A stretch of 13,613 nucleotides of DNA from positions 1-13,613 of the forward strand of contig JBHIBC010000074.1 of NCBI GenBank assembly GCA_046758905.1. Reading direction: 5' to 3'. The stretch comes from JBHIBC01 sp046758905 (GTDB lineage: Bacteria > Acidobacteriota > Polarisedimenticolia > Gp22-AA2). This document shows positions 1 to 7,528 of this stretch, one piece after another (position 1 is the stretch's first letter; the number at the start of each line of letters is the position of its first letter). Below the pieces are notes generated by a model that saw only the letters and a program-made list of their open reading frames with translations, had not been told where the DNA came from and made no database searches. Both the position numbers and the translations under genes were made by a program.

Positions 1-86
1 GTGCCGGGGGCGGGGGTCGAACCCGCATGGGCTTGCGGCCCGAGGGATTTTAAGTCCCTTGCGTCTACCAGTTTCGCCACCCCGGC
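1..86 (-). tRNA. trnL: tRNA-Leu (anticodon UAA)
   Basis: Read on the minus strand this folds as a class II tRNA. The acceptor stem GCCGGGG pairs with CCCCGGC. The anticodon loop CTTAAAA carries TAA (positions 52-50), so it reads UUA leucine codons. The long variable arm GGGC-CGCAA-GCCC is typical of tRNA-Leu, and the T arm is GCGGG-TTCGACC-CCCGC. The discriminator base is A at position 2. Position 1 is the first C of a possible encoded CCA, which runs off the window. No integrase or attachment-site duplication is seen beside it. Confidence 0.97.
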
Positions 87-118
87 GTCACGGACTGCAA
101 GAGATCCTCTCGAAGGGA

Positions 119-147
119 ATGCTACCCGGAAGGAGCCGACGTGTCCA
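119..147 (-). promoter_or_regulatory. σ70-type promoter of tRNA-Leu
   Basis: On the minus strand TGGACA (147-142) stands 17 nt before TAGCAT (124-119). Transcription would start near 112, about 25 nt ahead of the mature tRNA 5' end. The -35 box matches consensus at 5 of 6 positions and the -10 at 4 of 6 with ideal spacing. Assigned by eye. Confidence 0.5.
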
Positions 148-185
148 CCCGGCGATCCTCGCCCTCCGCGCGCCGCAGATCCTCC

Positions 186-214
186 GAGACGGGCCGGATC
201 GATCCGAGTATGAT
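186..214 (+). promoter_or_regulatory. possible promoter and 12-bp palindrome upstream of the SYLF gene
   Basis: TATGAT (209-214) is a good -10 box (5 of 6). The -35 position at 186-191 (GAGACG) is poor, so the promoter may need an activator or another sigma factor. A perfect 12-bp palindrome CGGATCGATCCG (195-206) fills the spacer and could be an operator. The 5' leader would be about 75 nt. The rest of 87-295 shows nothing else I can name. Confidence 0.3.
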
Positions 215-295
215 TGTGCGGTTCACTGGGACGGCCCGGCCGGGCGGTGCGCGGCGATGCCCGGCGCCGGGGAACGCAGGACGAGGAGGTCGGCG

Positions 296-871
296 ATGAA
301 CAGACGTCACAGGCTCGTAGCGGCAGCCCTCGTGGTCGGTTCGATCCTGGCGGTGGCCCCCGGGTCGGCTCACGCCGAGAAGCGCTCCAGGGCTCGGGCC
401 AAGCGCGCCGAGATCGACGCGATGGCCAGCGAGACGCTCGAGAGGCTGTTCTCGAAGAGCCGCAAGTCGAAGGAGCTCTATGCCAGGGCTTACGGCTACG
501 CGGTCTTCGACAACCTCAAGATCTCCCTGGGCCTGACCGGAGGCGGGGGGGCCGGAGTTGCGGTGCACAAGGCCTCGGGCCGCCGGATCTATATGAAGAT
601 GGGGACAGCCGGGCTCAACCTCGGCCTCGGCGGCCAGAAGTACCAGGTCGTGTTCCTGTTCCAGGACAGCAAGACGTTCAACAGTTTCGTCGACAAGGGC
701 TGGCAGGCCGATGCCTCGGCGAGCGCCGTCGCCGGGAAGGCCGGGGTGAATGCCGAGACGACCTTCACGAACGGCCTGGCGATCTTCCAGCTGACCGAGG
801 GCGGCCTGATGCTGCAGGCGGACATCTCGGGAACCAAGTACTGGAAGTACAAAAAGCTCAACCAGAACTGA
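296..871 (+). CDS. SYLF/Ysc84-family lipid-binding secreted protein
   Basis: A 191-residue protein of the Ysc84/SYLF group, a family known for phospholipid binding; bacterial members are secreted and poorly understood. A Sec signal peptide is visible (MNRRHR, hydrophobic segment about 8-22, likely cleavage after AHA at 27). The mature part shows family features: YGYAVFDNL at 66-74, a Gly-rich stretch TGGGGAGVAV at 81-90, GLNLGLGGQKYQVVFLF at about 106-122, and a C-terminal GLMLQADISGTKYW near 170-183. The ATG at 296 is chosen because AGGAGGT (284-290) lies 5 nt upstream and the signal peptide begins there; an in-frame upstream extension to 59 would bury it. A β-barrel gene follows after 16 bp, so both products may act at the cell envelope. 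The substrate is unknown. Confidence 0.85.
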   Translation: MNRRHRLVAAALVVGSILAVAPGSAHAEKRSRARAKRAEIDAMASETLERLFSKSRKSKELYARAYGYAVFDNLKISLGLTGGGGAGVAVHKASGRRIYMKMGTAGLNLGLGGQKYQVVFLFQDSKTFNSFVDKGWQADASASAVAGKAGVNAETTFTNGLAIFQLTEGGLMLQADISGTKYWKYKKLNQN

Positions 872-887
872 GGCCCTGGGGGTTCGC

Positions 888-1427
888 ATGAGGGCGCTGA
901 TTCCCGCGCTGGCCGGGCTCCTCTCCCTGCTGCCGGGCAGCGCCTTCGCCGACATCTTCATCGGCGCGAGCCTGGGAGAAGCCTCGATCGAAGATCCCGA
1001 GCAGGGGATCACCCTCGACGCCGACGACCTGGGATACAAGGTGTTCGCCGGCTTCCGCATGCTGAAGTTCCTCGGCTTCGAGGCGTCCTATGTCGACCTC
1101 GGCCGGCCGGACGACTCGTCCTCCGGCCTGACGCTGGATCTCGAGGGGAACGGATGGGACGTCTTCGCCGTCGGTGTGCTGCCGCTCGGAGAGAGGCTGG
1201 AGCTCTTCGGCAAGGCGGGACTCGTCTACTGGGACATCGAGGGCACCCTGTCCGACGGGACCTCGGTCCTGAGCCGGGATGACAGCGGCATCGAGGTGGC
1301 CTACGGCCTCGGGGCGGGATTCCGTTTCGGCGAGCACCTAACCTTCCGCCTGGAGCGCGAATCGTTCGAGATCGACAAGGCCCGGGAGGTCAACCTCACC
1401 TCGATCGGGCTCGTCCTCACCTTCTGA
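888..1427 (+). CDS. small outer-membrane β-barrel protein
   Basis: A 179-residue protein resembling the OmpA-like eight-strand barrel (OMP_b-brl) families. Residues 1-21 are a signal peptide ending in GSAFA. The rest alternates hydrophobic and polar residues in likely β-strands, for example KVFAGFRM (51-58) and FLGFEASYVDLG (61-72), then WDVFAVGVLPL, LELFGKAGLVYW and EVAYGLGAGFRF, with acidic loops between. It ends in a terminal phenylalanine (LVLTF), the usual signal for outer-membrane insertion by the Bam machinery. There is no OmpA peptidoglycan-binding domain, so it is a bare barrel. It starts 16 bp after the SYLF gene and is probably co-transcribed. The Shine-Dalgarno is weak (G-run at 878-882). 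Its ligand or pore role cannot be told from sequence. Confidence 0.8.
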   Translation: MRALIPALAGLLSLLPGSAFADIFIGASLGEASIEDPEQGITLDADDLGYKVFAGFRMLKFLGFEASYVDLGRPDDSSSGLTLDLEGNGWDVFAVGVLPLGERLELFGKAGLVYWDIEGTLSDGTSVLSRDDSGIEVAYGLGAGFRFGEHLTFRLERESFEIDKAREVNLTSIGLVLTF

Positions 1428-1511
1428 TCGGGGGCGCGGGCGCTCGGCCCACCGCCGGTGATAGGATCGGGCTGCCGGGCCGTCCCGCGGCGCCGGCGGA
1501 CCGAGGGGAGC

Positions 1512-2411
1512 ATGCACGTTTTCGTCAGCGGCTCGTCAGGCTTCGTCGGCTCCGCGCTCGTTCCGTCGCTCGCCGAGGCCGGATACCAGGTCGGGAAAAT
1601 GGTGCGGCCGGGGGGCGTCGCCGGGCCGCTCGACCTGTTCTGGGACCCGATCACGGGGCGGATCGACGCCGGCCGTCTCGAGGGCGCCGACGCGGTGGTC
1701 CACCTGGCCGGAGAGAACATCGCCTCCGGTCGGTGGACCGCGGCGCGCAAGGAACGGATCCGGAAGAGCCGGATCGACGGCACCCTGACCCTGAGCCGGG
1801 CGCTGGCGAAAGCGCAGCGGCCGCCCAGGGTGCTGCTGAGCGCCTCGGCGATCGGCTTCTACGGCGACCGCGGCGACGAGATCCTCGACGAGAGCAGCCA
1901 GCGCGGAAGCGGGTTCCTGCCCGCGGTCTGCGTCGGGTGGGAGTCGGCGACCGAGCCCGCCGAGCAGCGCGGCATACGCACCGTCAACCTCCGGTTCGGC
2001 GCGATCCTGTCGCCGCGTGGCGGCGCGCTGAAGAGGATGCTCCCGCCGTTCCGCCTCGGGCTCGGGGGTCGCCTGGGCTCCGGGCGCCAGTACATGTCCT
2101 GGGTCAGCCTCGATGACACGGTCGGGGCGATCCGCCACGCCCTGACCGCCGAGACCCTGCGCGGCCCGGTCAACGTCGTGTCCCCCGGGCCCGTCACGAA
2201 CCTGGAGTTCACCCGCGCGCTGGGGCGCGTCCTCGGCCGGCCGACCCTCTTCCCGATGCCCGCCGCCGCGGCCCGACTCGCGTTCGGCGAGCTGGCGGAC
2301 GCGGTGCTCCTGGCGAGCGCGCGCGTGCTGCCGCGAGCCCTGCGGTCCTCGGGCTATCGTTTCGCGCACGCCGAACTGGAGCCCGCGCTTCGGGACCTGC
2401 TGGGGAGCTGA
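1512..2411 (+). CDS. TIGR01777-family NAD(P)-binding epimerase-like protein (YfcH/SDR39U1 type)
   Basis: A 299-residue extended short-chain dehydrogenase/epimerase-like protein. The N-terminal dinucleotide-binding motif is GSSGFVG (7-13). Family hallmarks follow: LAGENI (65-70), SASAIGFYGD (110-119), VGWESAT (141-147), LRFGAILSPRGGALKRMLPPF (about 160-180) and GRQYMSWVSLDDTVGAI (191-207). The C-terminal 50 residues match the DUF1731-type tail ending in a hydrophobic LRDLLGS. The ATG at 1512 is preferred because GAGGGGAG (1503-1510) lies just upstream and the Rossmann motif then begins at residue 3; an in-frame ATG at 1458 has no such support. The family (E. coli YfcH, human SDR39U1) has no firmly established substrate. 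An 84-bp gap separates it from the β-barrel gene; it leads a compact group with the transporter gene. Confidence 0.93.
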   Translation: MHVFVSGSSGFVGSALVPSLAEAGYQVGKMVRPGGVAGPLDLFWDPITGRIDAGRLEGADAVVHLAGENIASGRWTAARKERIRKSRIDGTLTLSRALAKAQRPPRVLLSASAIGFYGDRGDEILDESSQRGSGFLPAVCVGWESATEPAEQRGIRTVNLRFGAILSPRGGALKRMLPPFRLGLGGRLGSGRQYMSWVSLDDTVGAIRHALTAETLRGPVNVVSPGPVTNLEFTRALGRVLGRPTLFPMPAAAARLAFGELADAVLLASARVLPRALRSSGYRFAHAELEPALRDLLGS

Positions 2412-2432
2412 CGCGCCCCCACGCGTGGAGGA

Positions 2433-3350
2433 ATGACGAGCGACGACGCCGGCCGCACTTCCGCCATCCGCAAGGTCCTCTGGAGGGTCCTGTGGCTCAA
2501 CCTGTTGGTGGCGGCGGCGAAGCTCATCTACGGGACCCTGACCGGCGCCCTCAGCATGCTCGCGGACGGCCTGCACTCACTGATCGACTCATCCTCGAAC
2601 GTCGTAGGCCTCATCGGGACCGCGGTCGCCGCGCGGCCTCCAGACCGGGGGCATCCTTACGGCCATCGCAAGTTCGAGGTCCTCGCGGCGCTCGGCATCG
2701 TCTTCATGCTCTGCCTGGCGTGTTACGAGATCCTTTCCGGCGCGGTGACGCGCCTCACCGCCCCCGGTGCGCCGCGGGTCACCGCCCTGAGCTTCGTCGT
2801 CATGCTGGTCACGATGGCGATCAACGGCGTGGTCAGCACCTACGAGCGACGCCGGGGACTGAGCCTGGACAGCGCGATCCTGGTGGCCGACTCGCTGCAT
2901 ACGCGGAGCGACATCTTCGCGTCGATGGCCGTGCTGTCCGGCCTCACCGGCGTGCGGCTCGGACAGCCGTGGCTCGATCCGGTCGCTGCGATCCTCGTGG
3001 TGATCCTGATCGGCGCGGCGGCCTACCGGATCGTCGCCTCGTCCCTCGACGTCCTCGCCGACGCGCGCGTCTATGCGCCGGAGGAGATCGCCGCTGCGGC
3101 GATGGAGGTCCCGGGGGTGATCGATGTCCACGACGTGCGGACGCGCGGACTCCCGGACCACGCCCACCTCGATTTCCACATGACGGTAGCTCCCGAGACG
3201 ACCACCAGCGCATCGCACGAGATCGCGCATCGTGTGATCGACGTCATCCAGAGGCGGTTCCCGGGGATTCGGGACGTCACGCCGCACGTGGAGCCGCCGG
3301 ACGCGGCGCCGCACGGGGCGCGGTGGGAGCGTTCCGGAGGGCCATCATGA
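2433..3350 (+). CDS. cation diffusion facilitator (CDF) metal exporter, probably Zn(II)
   Basis: A 305-residue inner-membrane divalent-cation/proton antiporter of the CDF family. Hydrophobic segments lie near 15-36, 40-65, 82-104, 116-136, 160-175 and 184-202. The metal site is visible as H48-xxx-D52 in TM2 (ADGLHSLID) and H156-xxx-D160 in TM5 (ADSLHTRSD). HD/HD is the arrangement of zinc-type CDFs, whereas YiiP has DD/HD. The loop HPYGHRKFE (74-82) is a family signature. The cytosolic domain (about 210-290) keeps likely metal ligands H233, H245, H249 and H285. The gene starts 21 bp after the epimerase-like gene. GGAGGA (2427-2432) abuts the ATG with almost no spacing, which may limit translation; no alternative in-frame start is nearby. 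Its stop overlaps the next start (ATGA). Zn is inferred; Fe, Co or Cd are possible. Confidence 0.93.
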   Translation: MTSDDAGRTSAIRKVLWRVLWLNLLVAAAKLIYGTLTGALSMLADGLHSLIDSSSNVVGLIGTAVAARPPDRGHPYGHRKFEVLAALGIVFMLCLACYEILSGAVTRLTAPGAPRVTALSFVVMLVTMAINGVVSTYERRRGLSLDSAILVADSLHTRSDIFASMAVLSGLTGVRLGQPWLDPVAAILVVILIGAAAYRIVASSLDVLADARVYAPEEIAAAAMEVPGVIDVHDVRTRGLPDHAHLDFHMTVAPETTTSASHEIAHRVIDVIQRRFPGIRDVTPHVEPPDAAPHGARWERSGGPS

Positions 3351-3781
3351 GCCGGCCCCGCGAGATGCCTCTCGACAACCCCTCCTCCGACGAGATCCGC
3401 GAGATCCTGCGGACCGCCAGGCGGGTCGCGGTCGTAGGACACTCCGACGATCCGTCGCGCGACAGCTACCGCGTAGGGCGGTACCTGGCGGATCACGGGT
3501 ACGAGGTCTTCCCGGTCAACCCGAACGCCCGCTCGACGCCCGCTCAGACCTTCTATCCCGACCTCGACTCGGTCCCCCGGCCCATCGACGTGGTCGACAT
3601 CTTCCGTCGCCCCGAGGCTATCCCGGGGATCGTGGACGAGGCGATCCGGATCGGCGCGAGGGTGGTCTGGATGCAGGACGGCCTGGCGCACAGCGCGGCC
3701 GCGGCGCGGGCCCGGGCGGCGGGCTTGCGCGTCGTGATGAGCCGGTGCATGATGAGGGAACATCGTGCCCTGTGTCCGTGA
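3347..3781 (+). CDS. CoA-binding-domain protein (YccU-like)
   Basis: A 144-residue single-domain protein of the CoA_binding_2 Rossmann-like family. The nucleotide-binding opening VAVVGHSDDPSRDSYRVG spans about 27-44. PVNPN (56-60), VDIFRRPE (83-90), VWMQDG (107-112) and the closing VVMSRCMMREH (about 129-139) are all typical. It is about as long as the stand-alone family members, which bind CoA or a similar nucleotide; no reaction is established. The ATG overlaps the transporter stop by 4 bp and GGAGG (3336-3340) lies 6 nt upstream, which implies translational coupling. The gene ends 31 bp before the cytochrome gene. Confidence 0.9.
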   Translation: MSRPREMPLDNPSSDEIREILRTARRVAVVGHSDDPSRDSYRVGRYLADHGYEVFPVNPNARSTPAQTFYPDLDSVPRPIDVVDIFRRPEAIPGIVDEAIRIGARVVWMQDGLAHSAAAARARAAGLRVVMSRCMMREHRALCP

Positions 3782-3812
3782 CCCGCGCGCCCCGACGCGA
3801 GACGGAGGCCTC

Positions 3813-5003
3813 ATGCACCGCGGTGCGATGCCGCTTCTGATCGCCATCGCCTGCCTCGGCGCGTACCCGGCGCTCGCCGCGCCCGGGATGCGCGCTGAGG
3901 CCGGAGCCCCCGCCGCCCCCGCGAGCGAGGCGTCCTCCTCATCGGCGGCCCGCGCCGCCTACACACCCGCGCGGGAGTGCGGCGAGTGCCACACCTCGAT
4001 CCACGAGGCCTGGGCGGACTCGCCGCACGCCCGGTCGGCGACGGACCCCGGCTTCCTGAGCGCGCTGCGCGAGGCCGTCGCCGCGGGAGCCGATCGCCGT
4101 GACTGCCTCTGGTGTCACGCGCCGACGATCCTGGTGACCGAGGACGTCGCTCTCGAGGGGACGATCGCCCGCGAGGGGATCACCTGCGATTTCTGCCACA
4201 CGGTGGCCGACGTCGACATGGAGCGGCCGGATCGGTTCACCCTCGATCCCGGCGAGGTCAAGCGGGGACCCTTCCGCTATTCGGAGCCGGTCGGGCACGA
4301 GACCGCCTACTCGGCCCTGCACCGCGCCAGTCCCCTGCTGTGCGCTTCGTGTCACGAGTTCACCAACGCCAACGGGGTGGCGGTCCTATCCACTTACACT
4401 GAGTGGAGGGAGGGTCCGTACCCGGAACGCGGCGTGCCGTGCCAGGACTGTCACATGGCGCTGGTCCCCGGCACGAAGGTGCGCGCGGGTCTGGCCAGGA
4501 AGGGCTCGCCCAGGCTCGTGAACCTGCACCGCCTGGTGGGTGGGAGCGCCCGGGGCCAGCTGGAGCGGGGCCTCGATCTCGCCATCGAATCGCTGGAGCG
4601 CGCCGGAGGACGGGGCCGGATCACCGTCACGGTGAAAAACGTCGCCGCCGGTCATGCCGTCCCGGGTGGTCTGGCGACGAAGAGCCTCGTGCTCACCGTC
4701 GGCGTCGATGCCGGAAACGCGGAGCTGCTGCACCGCCAAAGGAGGGTCTACCTGAGGGAGCTGAAGGACGGCGAGGGGCGGATCCTGGAGACCGTCCCGG
4801 ACCTGTTCCTGAAGGCGGCCTCCGTCGGACGCGACAGCCGCATCCGCCCCGGGGAGAGCCGCACGGAGCGGTTCATCCTGCCGCTCCCGCGCGGAGCGCG
4901 CGCCGTGGTGGCGCGGCTGGAATACCGGAACGGTACGGAGTCGAGGAGCTCGCCGCGGGTCACGCTGATCACCGAGACCCGCAGGGACCTCAGGTCGCGC
5001 TGA
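3813..5003 (+). CDS. secreted pentahaem cytochrome c, c554-like with Gly-His β-domain
   Basis: A 396-residue periplasmic or surface multihaem cytochrome, presumably an electron carrier. A signal peptide covers about 1-23 (ends PALAA), followed by an Ala/Ser/Pro-rich linker to about 48. Five CxxCH haem sites occur: CGECH 56-60, CLWCH 98-102, CDFCH 125-129, CASCH 177-181 and CQDCH 210-214. The last is followed by Met and preceded by YTEW (195-198), a pattern of the c554/hydroxylamine-oxidoreductase-like lineage. Residues about 265-396 form a β-rich domain with the GHAVPGG motif (280-286). The ATG at 3813 is chosen because GGAGG (3804-3808) lies 4 nt upstream and the signal peptide starts there. 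It is the last gene of the plus-strand run. Its 3' end is 2 bp from a convergent pentahaem cytochrome. Redox partner and substrate are unknown. Confidence 0.88.
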   Translation: MHRGAMPLLIAIACLGAYPALAAPGMRAEAGAPAAPASEASSSSAARAAYTPARECGECHTSIHEAWADSPHARSATDPGFLSALREAVAAGADRRDCLWCHAPTILVTEDVALEGTIAREGITCDFCHTVADVDMERPDRFTLDPGEVKRGPFRYSEPVGHETAYSALHRASPLLCASCHEFTNANGVAVLSTYTEWREGPYPERGVPCQDCHMALVPGTKVRAGLARKGSPRLVNLHRLVGGSARGQLERGLDLAIESLERAGGRGRITVTVKNVAAGHAVPGGLATKSLVLTVGVDAGNAELLHRQRRVYLRELKDGEGRILETVPDLFLKAASVGRDSRIRPGESRTERFILPLPRGARAVVARLEYRNGTESRSSPRVTLITETRRDLRSR

Positions 5004-5005
5004 GG

Positions 5006-7411
5006 CTACGGCCCGGCCGAGAACTCGCCGGAGGTCTCCCCGCAGGCGGTCGTCGACCCCACCTCATAGAACAAGATCGCTCCGGCGGGAGGGACGGCCG
5101 CGTCGCGGAACCTGGTCTCCGCCAGATCGTACACGACCTCCGGACCGGTCCGATCGGGGGCGTTCCAGCGGTGCACCAAGTAGCCGGTCGCGTCCGGCAC
5201 ACCCTGCCAGACGAGCAGGGCGTCCCCCGCCCGCTCGCCGTGCACGGCGGTGAGGCTGGCGCCCACCGAAGCGGGCGGGCCGGCGCAGGCCGGCACCAGG
5301 AAGACCCTCGGCGCCGGGACCCCGTCCGCGACGACGAGCGGCTCGGGAGGCGCCTTCCCGGTGTCGAGCCAGGCCCGATAGAGGTCCTCGCCGCGGCCCG
5401 TCGTGGTGTTGGCGCGGCGCAGGAAATTGATGTACTCGCGTGAGGTCGACTGGTAATAGATCTGCACCTCGGCGCGCGCCGCCCCGACCGGCACCGGGAA
5501 GACCGCGTCGTCCCAGTGCTGGAGCCTCCCGTTGGGAAGCCTCCGGTAGGCGTCGGCCGGCACCGTCATGGCATTCCGCTCGGCCGCCTCGATCGGGTCG
5601 AACCCGAAGGGCGGGATCCGACGGTCCTCGATCATGAGGTTGTTCAGGACGAAGTGGAACGTCTTCCTGTACTCGCCGTAGACGCCCGAGGCCAGCTCGC
5701 CCAGGGTCGAGGTGACGTTCCCGTCCAGGTCGAAGGTCAGCGGGTGGCTCGGGTCGTATCCCACCGCGATCAGTAGTTCCGCCCAGTCGCGGCTGATCCC
5801 CGGGTGCGCGGCGTAGACCCGCGTGCCGAACTCCTCCAGCGCTCCCGTCGTCTCGTCGTAGGCGCCGTCCTCGTGGATGACCGTATCCGCCCGGTCGTAC
5901 CAGACCACGTTGATCCAGGCCCGGCGCCCCTCGGGATAGCCGCTGAGGAACTTGTGGCCGGTCAGGTTGGTGACCCGCACCATGAGGCCTCCCGGCGGCG
6001 TGGCGAGCGCGTCCACCTTGACGGCCCTCCTCAGCTGGGCGCGGGCCCTCTCGATGCCCGCCTGCAGCGAGGGGATCTGATCCGCGGGCAGGGCGCCGCC
6101 GACGAGCGTGCCGGCGTCGGACATGTCCTGCATCGCCAGCGGCATCCAGGTGCTGCCGCCCGTCTGGTCGTGCAGCGGCAGGTCGGTGCGGACCTCCGGG
6201 TTTTTGTTGCACCCCTGCCCGGTCACCGAATGCATGTGGCAGGACTGGCAGGTGAAGCGGCGCGGGGGGTTGAACTGCGGGTCGGTGGCCGAGTTGTACG
6301 GCGCGTTGCGAGAGGCCGCCTCCGGCGCGCCGCCCGCGACCTTCAGGTCGGGCGGTATCGCCGGATCGTCCAGGAAGGTCGCGGTGTCCAGATCCTCCCA
6401 GGCGCTGGACTTCCACTCGCTGTACGTCCGCTCCACGACGCCGTACATGTACGGAGGATAGGCCTCCGCCACCGTGGTCCGGCAAGTGTCCCGGCGATCG
6501 CAGGTGATCGAGACGGCATCCCACACCCCGCCGCAGTCGGCCTCGCAGGCCGGCTGACCCGCGTCGCAGTCGAGGCAGGCCGCATCGTCCGCGCACGCGG
6601 CCTTCGAGATCAGGCAGAAATTCACCGGCAGGGGCCTCCCGTCCAGACGGCCGTGGTTCGGCGCGAGGTGGCCGACGGCTGGGTTGCTGACATCGTGGCA
6701 GGTGCCGCAGAGATCGCCGCTGCGGTGGAAAGGTGACGGGATCGGCCCGTGGCTCTTGGAGGTGGCGTCATCGTAAGGCCCGCGCTTGTCGCCTCCGGGA
6801 TCCAGGACGTACTGGGCGCTGCCGTAGAACCCCTCGAGCCGGCCCTGATCGTTGATCCAGTATGCCTCGTGCCCGGGCGACATCGTCCGGCGCGCCTCGG
6901 CCGTCTCCGGGTCCATCAGCCTGTGGCAGGTGTCGCACGAGACGCCGTTGAAATCGGTGGACGTCGACAGCCCCGATCCGTCGGTGGGCGTCGAACGCCC
7001 CCCTATCCAGCCCTCCGGGGTGTGACAGCGTATGCAGAGATCCCCGACCCCGCCCGGCGGGTCGCTGCCCGGGTCCACGCCCGGGTTCAGGTTGTTCCAG
7101 ACGGGCAGGTTCGGGATGAAGTCCTGCTCGGCGACGTCCAGCGTGGCCCAGAAGAGCGGGTCCCGGGTGGCGTGCGACATCATCGAGCCGCGCCAGTTGA
7201 AGCCCGGTTCGACCGCCGGGTCGTACGAGCCGCCGTGGCAGTTCTCGCAGCGGGTCGAGGAGGGCATGGCCTCCAGCGGCTGGCTCCCGGGCTGGTCCAC
7301 GACCTCGGGGACGATGGCCGAGGCCAGGACCGGCGCCCCGGCGAAGGAGCCGACCGCGAAGATGACGGTCGCGATGAGAAACTGGCATCCCCGAGACGAG
7401 CGTGCGGTCAT
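5006..7411 (-). CDS. large secreted pentahaem cytochrome c with Cys-rich insert and fibronectin-like tail
   Basis: An 801-residue exported multihaem protein. The signal peptide is about 1-31 (hydrophobic FLIATVIFAVGSFAG, then VLASA). Five CxxCH sites occur: CENCH 55-59, CIRCH 126-130, CDTCH 159-163, CGTCH 235-239 and CQSCH 388-392. The fifth is followed by Met, with YSEW at 330-333, as in its convergent neighbour. Between haems 4 and 5 is an insert with eight cysteines (266, 273, 279, 282, 289, 293, 304, 310) and no CxxCH. A β-domain opens with TNLTGHKFLSGYPEGRR (481-497). The last 85 residues look like a fibronectin type III module. The ATG has GGGGGAGGG a few nt upstream. A perfect σ54-type promoter would start transcription near 7463, giving a leader of about 52 nt. 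Probably extracytoplasmic electron transfer; the specific reaction is unknown. Confidence 0.87.
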   Translation of the reverse strand: MTARSSRGCQFLIATVIFAVGSFAGAPVLASAIVPEVVDQPGSQPLEAMPSSTRCENCHGGSYDPAVEPGFNWRGSMMSHATRDPLFWATLDVAEQDFIPNLPVWNNLNPGVDPGSDPPGGVGDLCIRCHTPEGWIGGRSTPTDGSGLSTSTDFNGVSCDTCHRLMDPETAEARRTMSPGHEAYWINDQGRLEGFYGSAQYVLDPGGDKRGPYDDATSKSHGPIPSPFHRSGDLCGTCHDVSNPAVGHLAPNHGRLDGRPLPVNFCLISKAACADDAACLDCDAGQPACEADCGGVWDAVSITCDRRDTCRTTVAEAYPPYMYGVVERTYSEWKSSAWEDLDTATFLDDPAIPPDLKVAGGAPEAASRNAPYNSATDPQFNPPRRFTCQSCHMHSVTGQGCNKNPEVRTDLPLHDQTGGSTWMPLAMQDMSDAGTLVGGALPADQIPSLQAGIERARAQLRRAVKVDALATPPGGLMVRVTNLTGHKFLSGYPEGRRAWINVVWYDRADTVIHEDGAYDETTGALEEFGTRVYAAHPGISRDWAELLIAVGYDPSHPLTFDLDGNVTSTLGELASGVYGEYRKTFHFVLNNLMIEDRRIPPFGFDPIEAAERNAMTVPADAYRRLPNGRLQHWDDAVFPVPVGAARAEVQIYYQSTSREYINFLRRANTTTGRGEDLYRAWLDTGKAPPEPLVVADGVPAPRVFLVPACAGPPASVGASLTAVHGERAGDALLVWQGVPDATGYLVHRWNAPDRTGPEVVYDLAETRFRDAAVPPAGAILFYEVGSTTACGETSGEFSAGP

Positions 7412-7474
7412 GGCGTCCCTCCCCCGTCGAAACGCGAACTCCCTGGTTGTCTGCCATGTGGGACCGATTCGGCC

Positions 7475-7489
7475 GCAAGATGCGTGCCA
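7475..7489 (-). promoter_or_regulatory. σ54 (RpoN) promoter for the large cytochrome gene
   Basis: The minus strand reads TGGCAC-GCATC-TTGC, matching the -24/-12 consensus TGGCAC-N5-TTGC at all ten specified positions with exact spacing. The predicted start is near 7463, 52 nt before the ATG at 7411. σ54 promoters need an enhancer-binding ATPase, so the cytochrome would be switched on by an activator not encoded here. Confidence 0.75.
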
Positions 7490-7512
7490 CGGAGACGAGG
7501 GCTCGGCCCCGA

Positions 7513-7528
7513 TGGCACACGGCTTGCT
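7513..7528 (+). promoter_or_regulatory. σ54 (RpoN) promoter firing rightward
   Basis: The plus strand reads TGGCAC-ACGGC-TTGC-T, again ten of ten consensus positions plus the favoured W after TTGC. The predicted start is near 7539. It is back to back with the leftward σ54 promoter, with only 23 bp (7490-7512) between the two -24 elements. Downstream is no convincing protein gene but a strongly structured stretch closed by an intrinsic terminator. Confidence 0.7.

Noticed and set aside
122..1060. Long open frame on the minus strand, 312 codons
   Set aside because: It is antisense to the SYLF gene and β-barrel gene, is rich in Arg/Pro/Gly as shadow frames in GC-rich DNA are, and shows no domain motif or ribosome site.
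3840..3860. Possible lipobox (IAIAC) in the signal peptide of the first cytochrome
   Set aside because: The residue at -3 is Ala rather than Leu/Val/Ile and the hydrophobic stretch before the Cys is short; a normal signal-peptidase I site after ALAA fits better.
5804..6736. Plus-strand open frame of 310 codons inside the large cytochrome gene
   Set aside because: The minus strand carries five CxxCH motifs, a signal peptide and family motifs; this frame is its Arg/Val/Gly-rich mirror.
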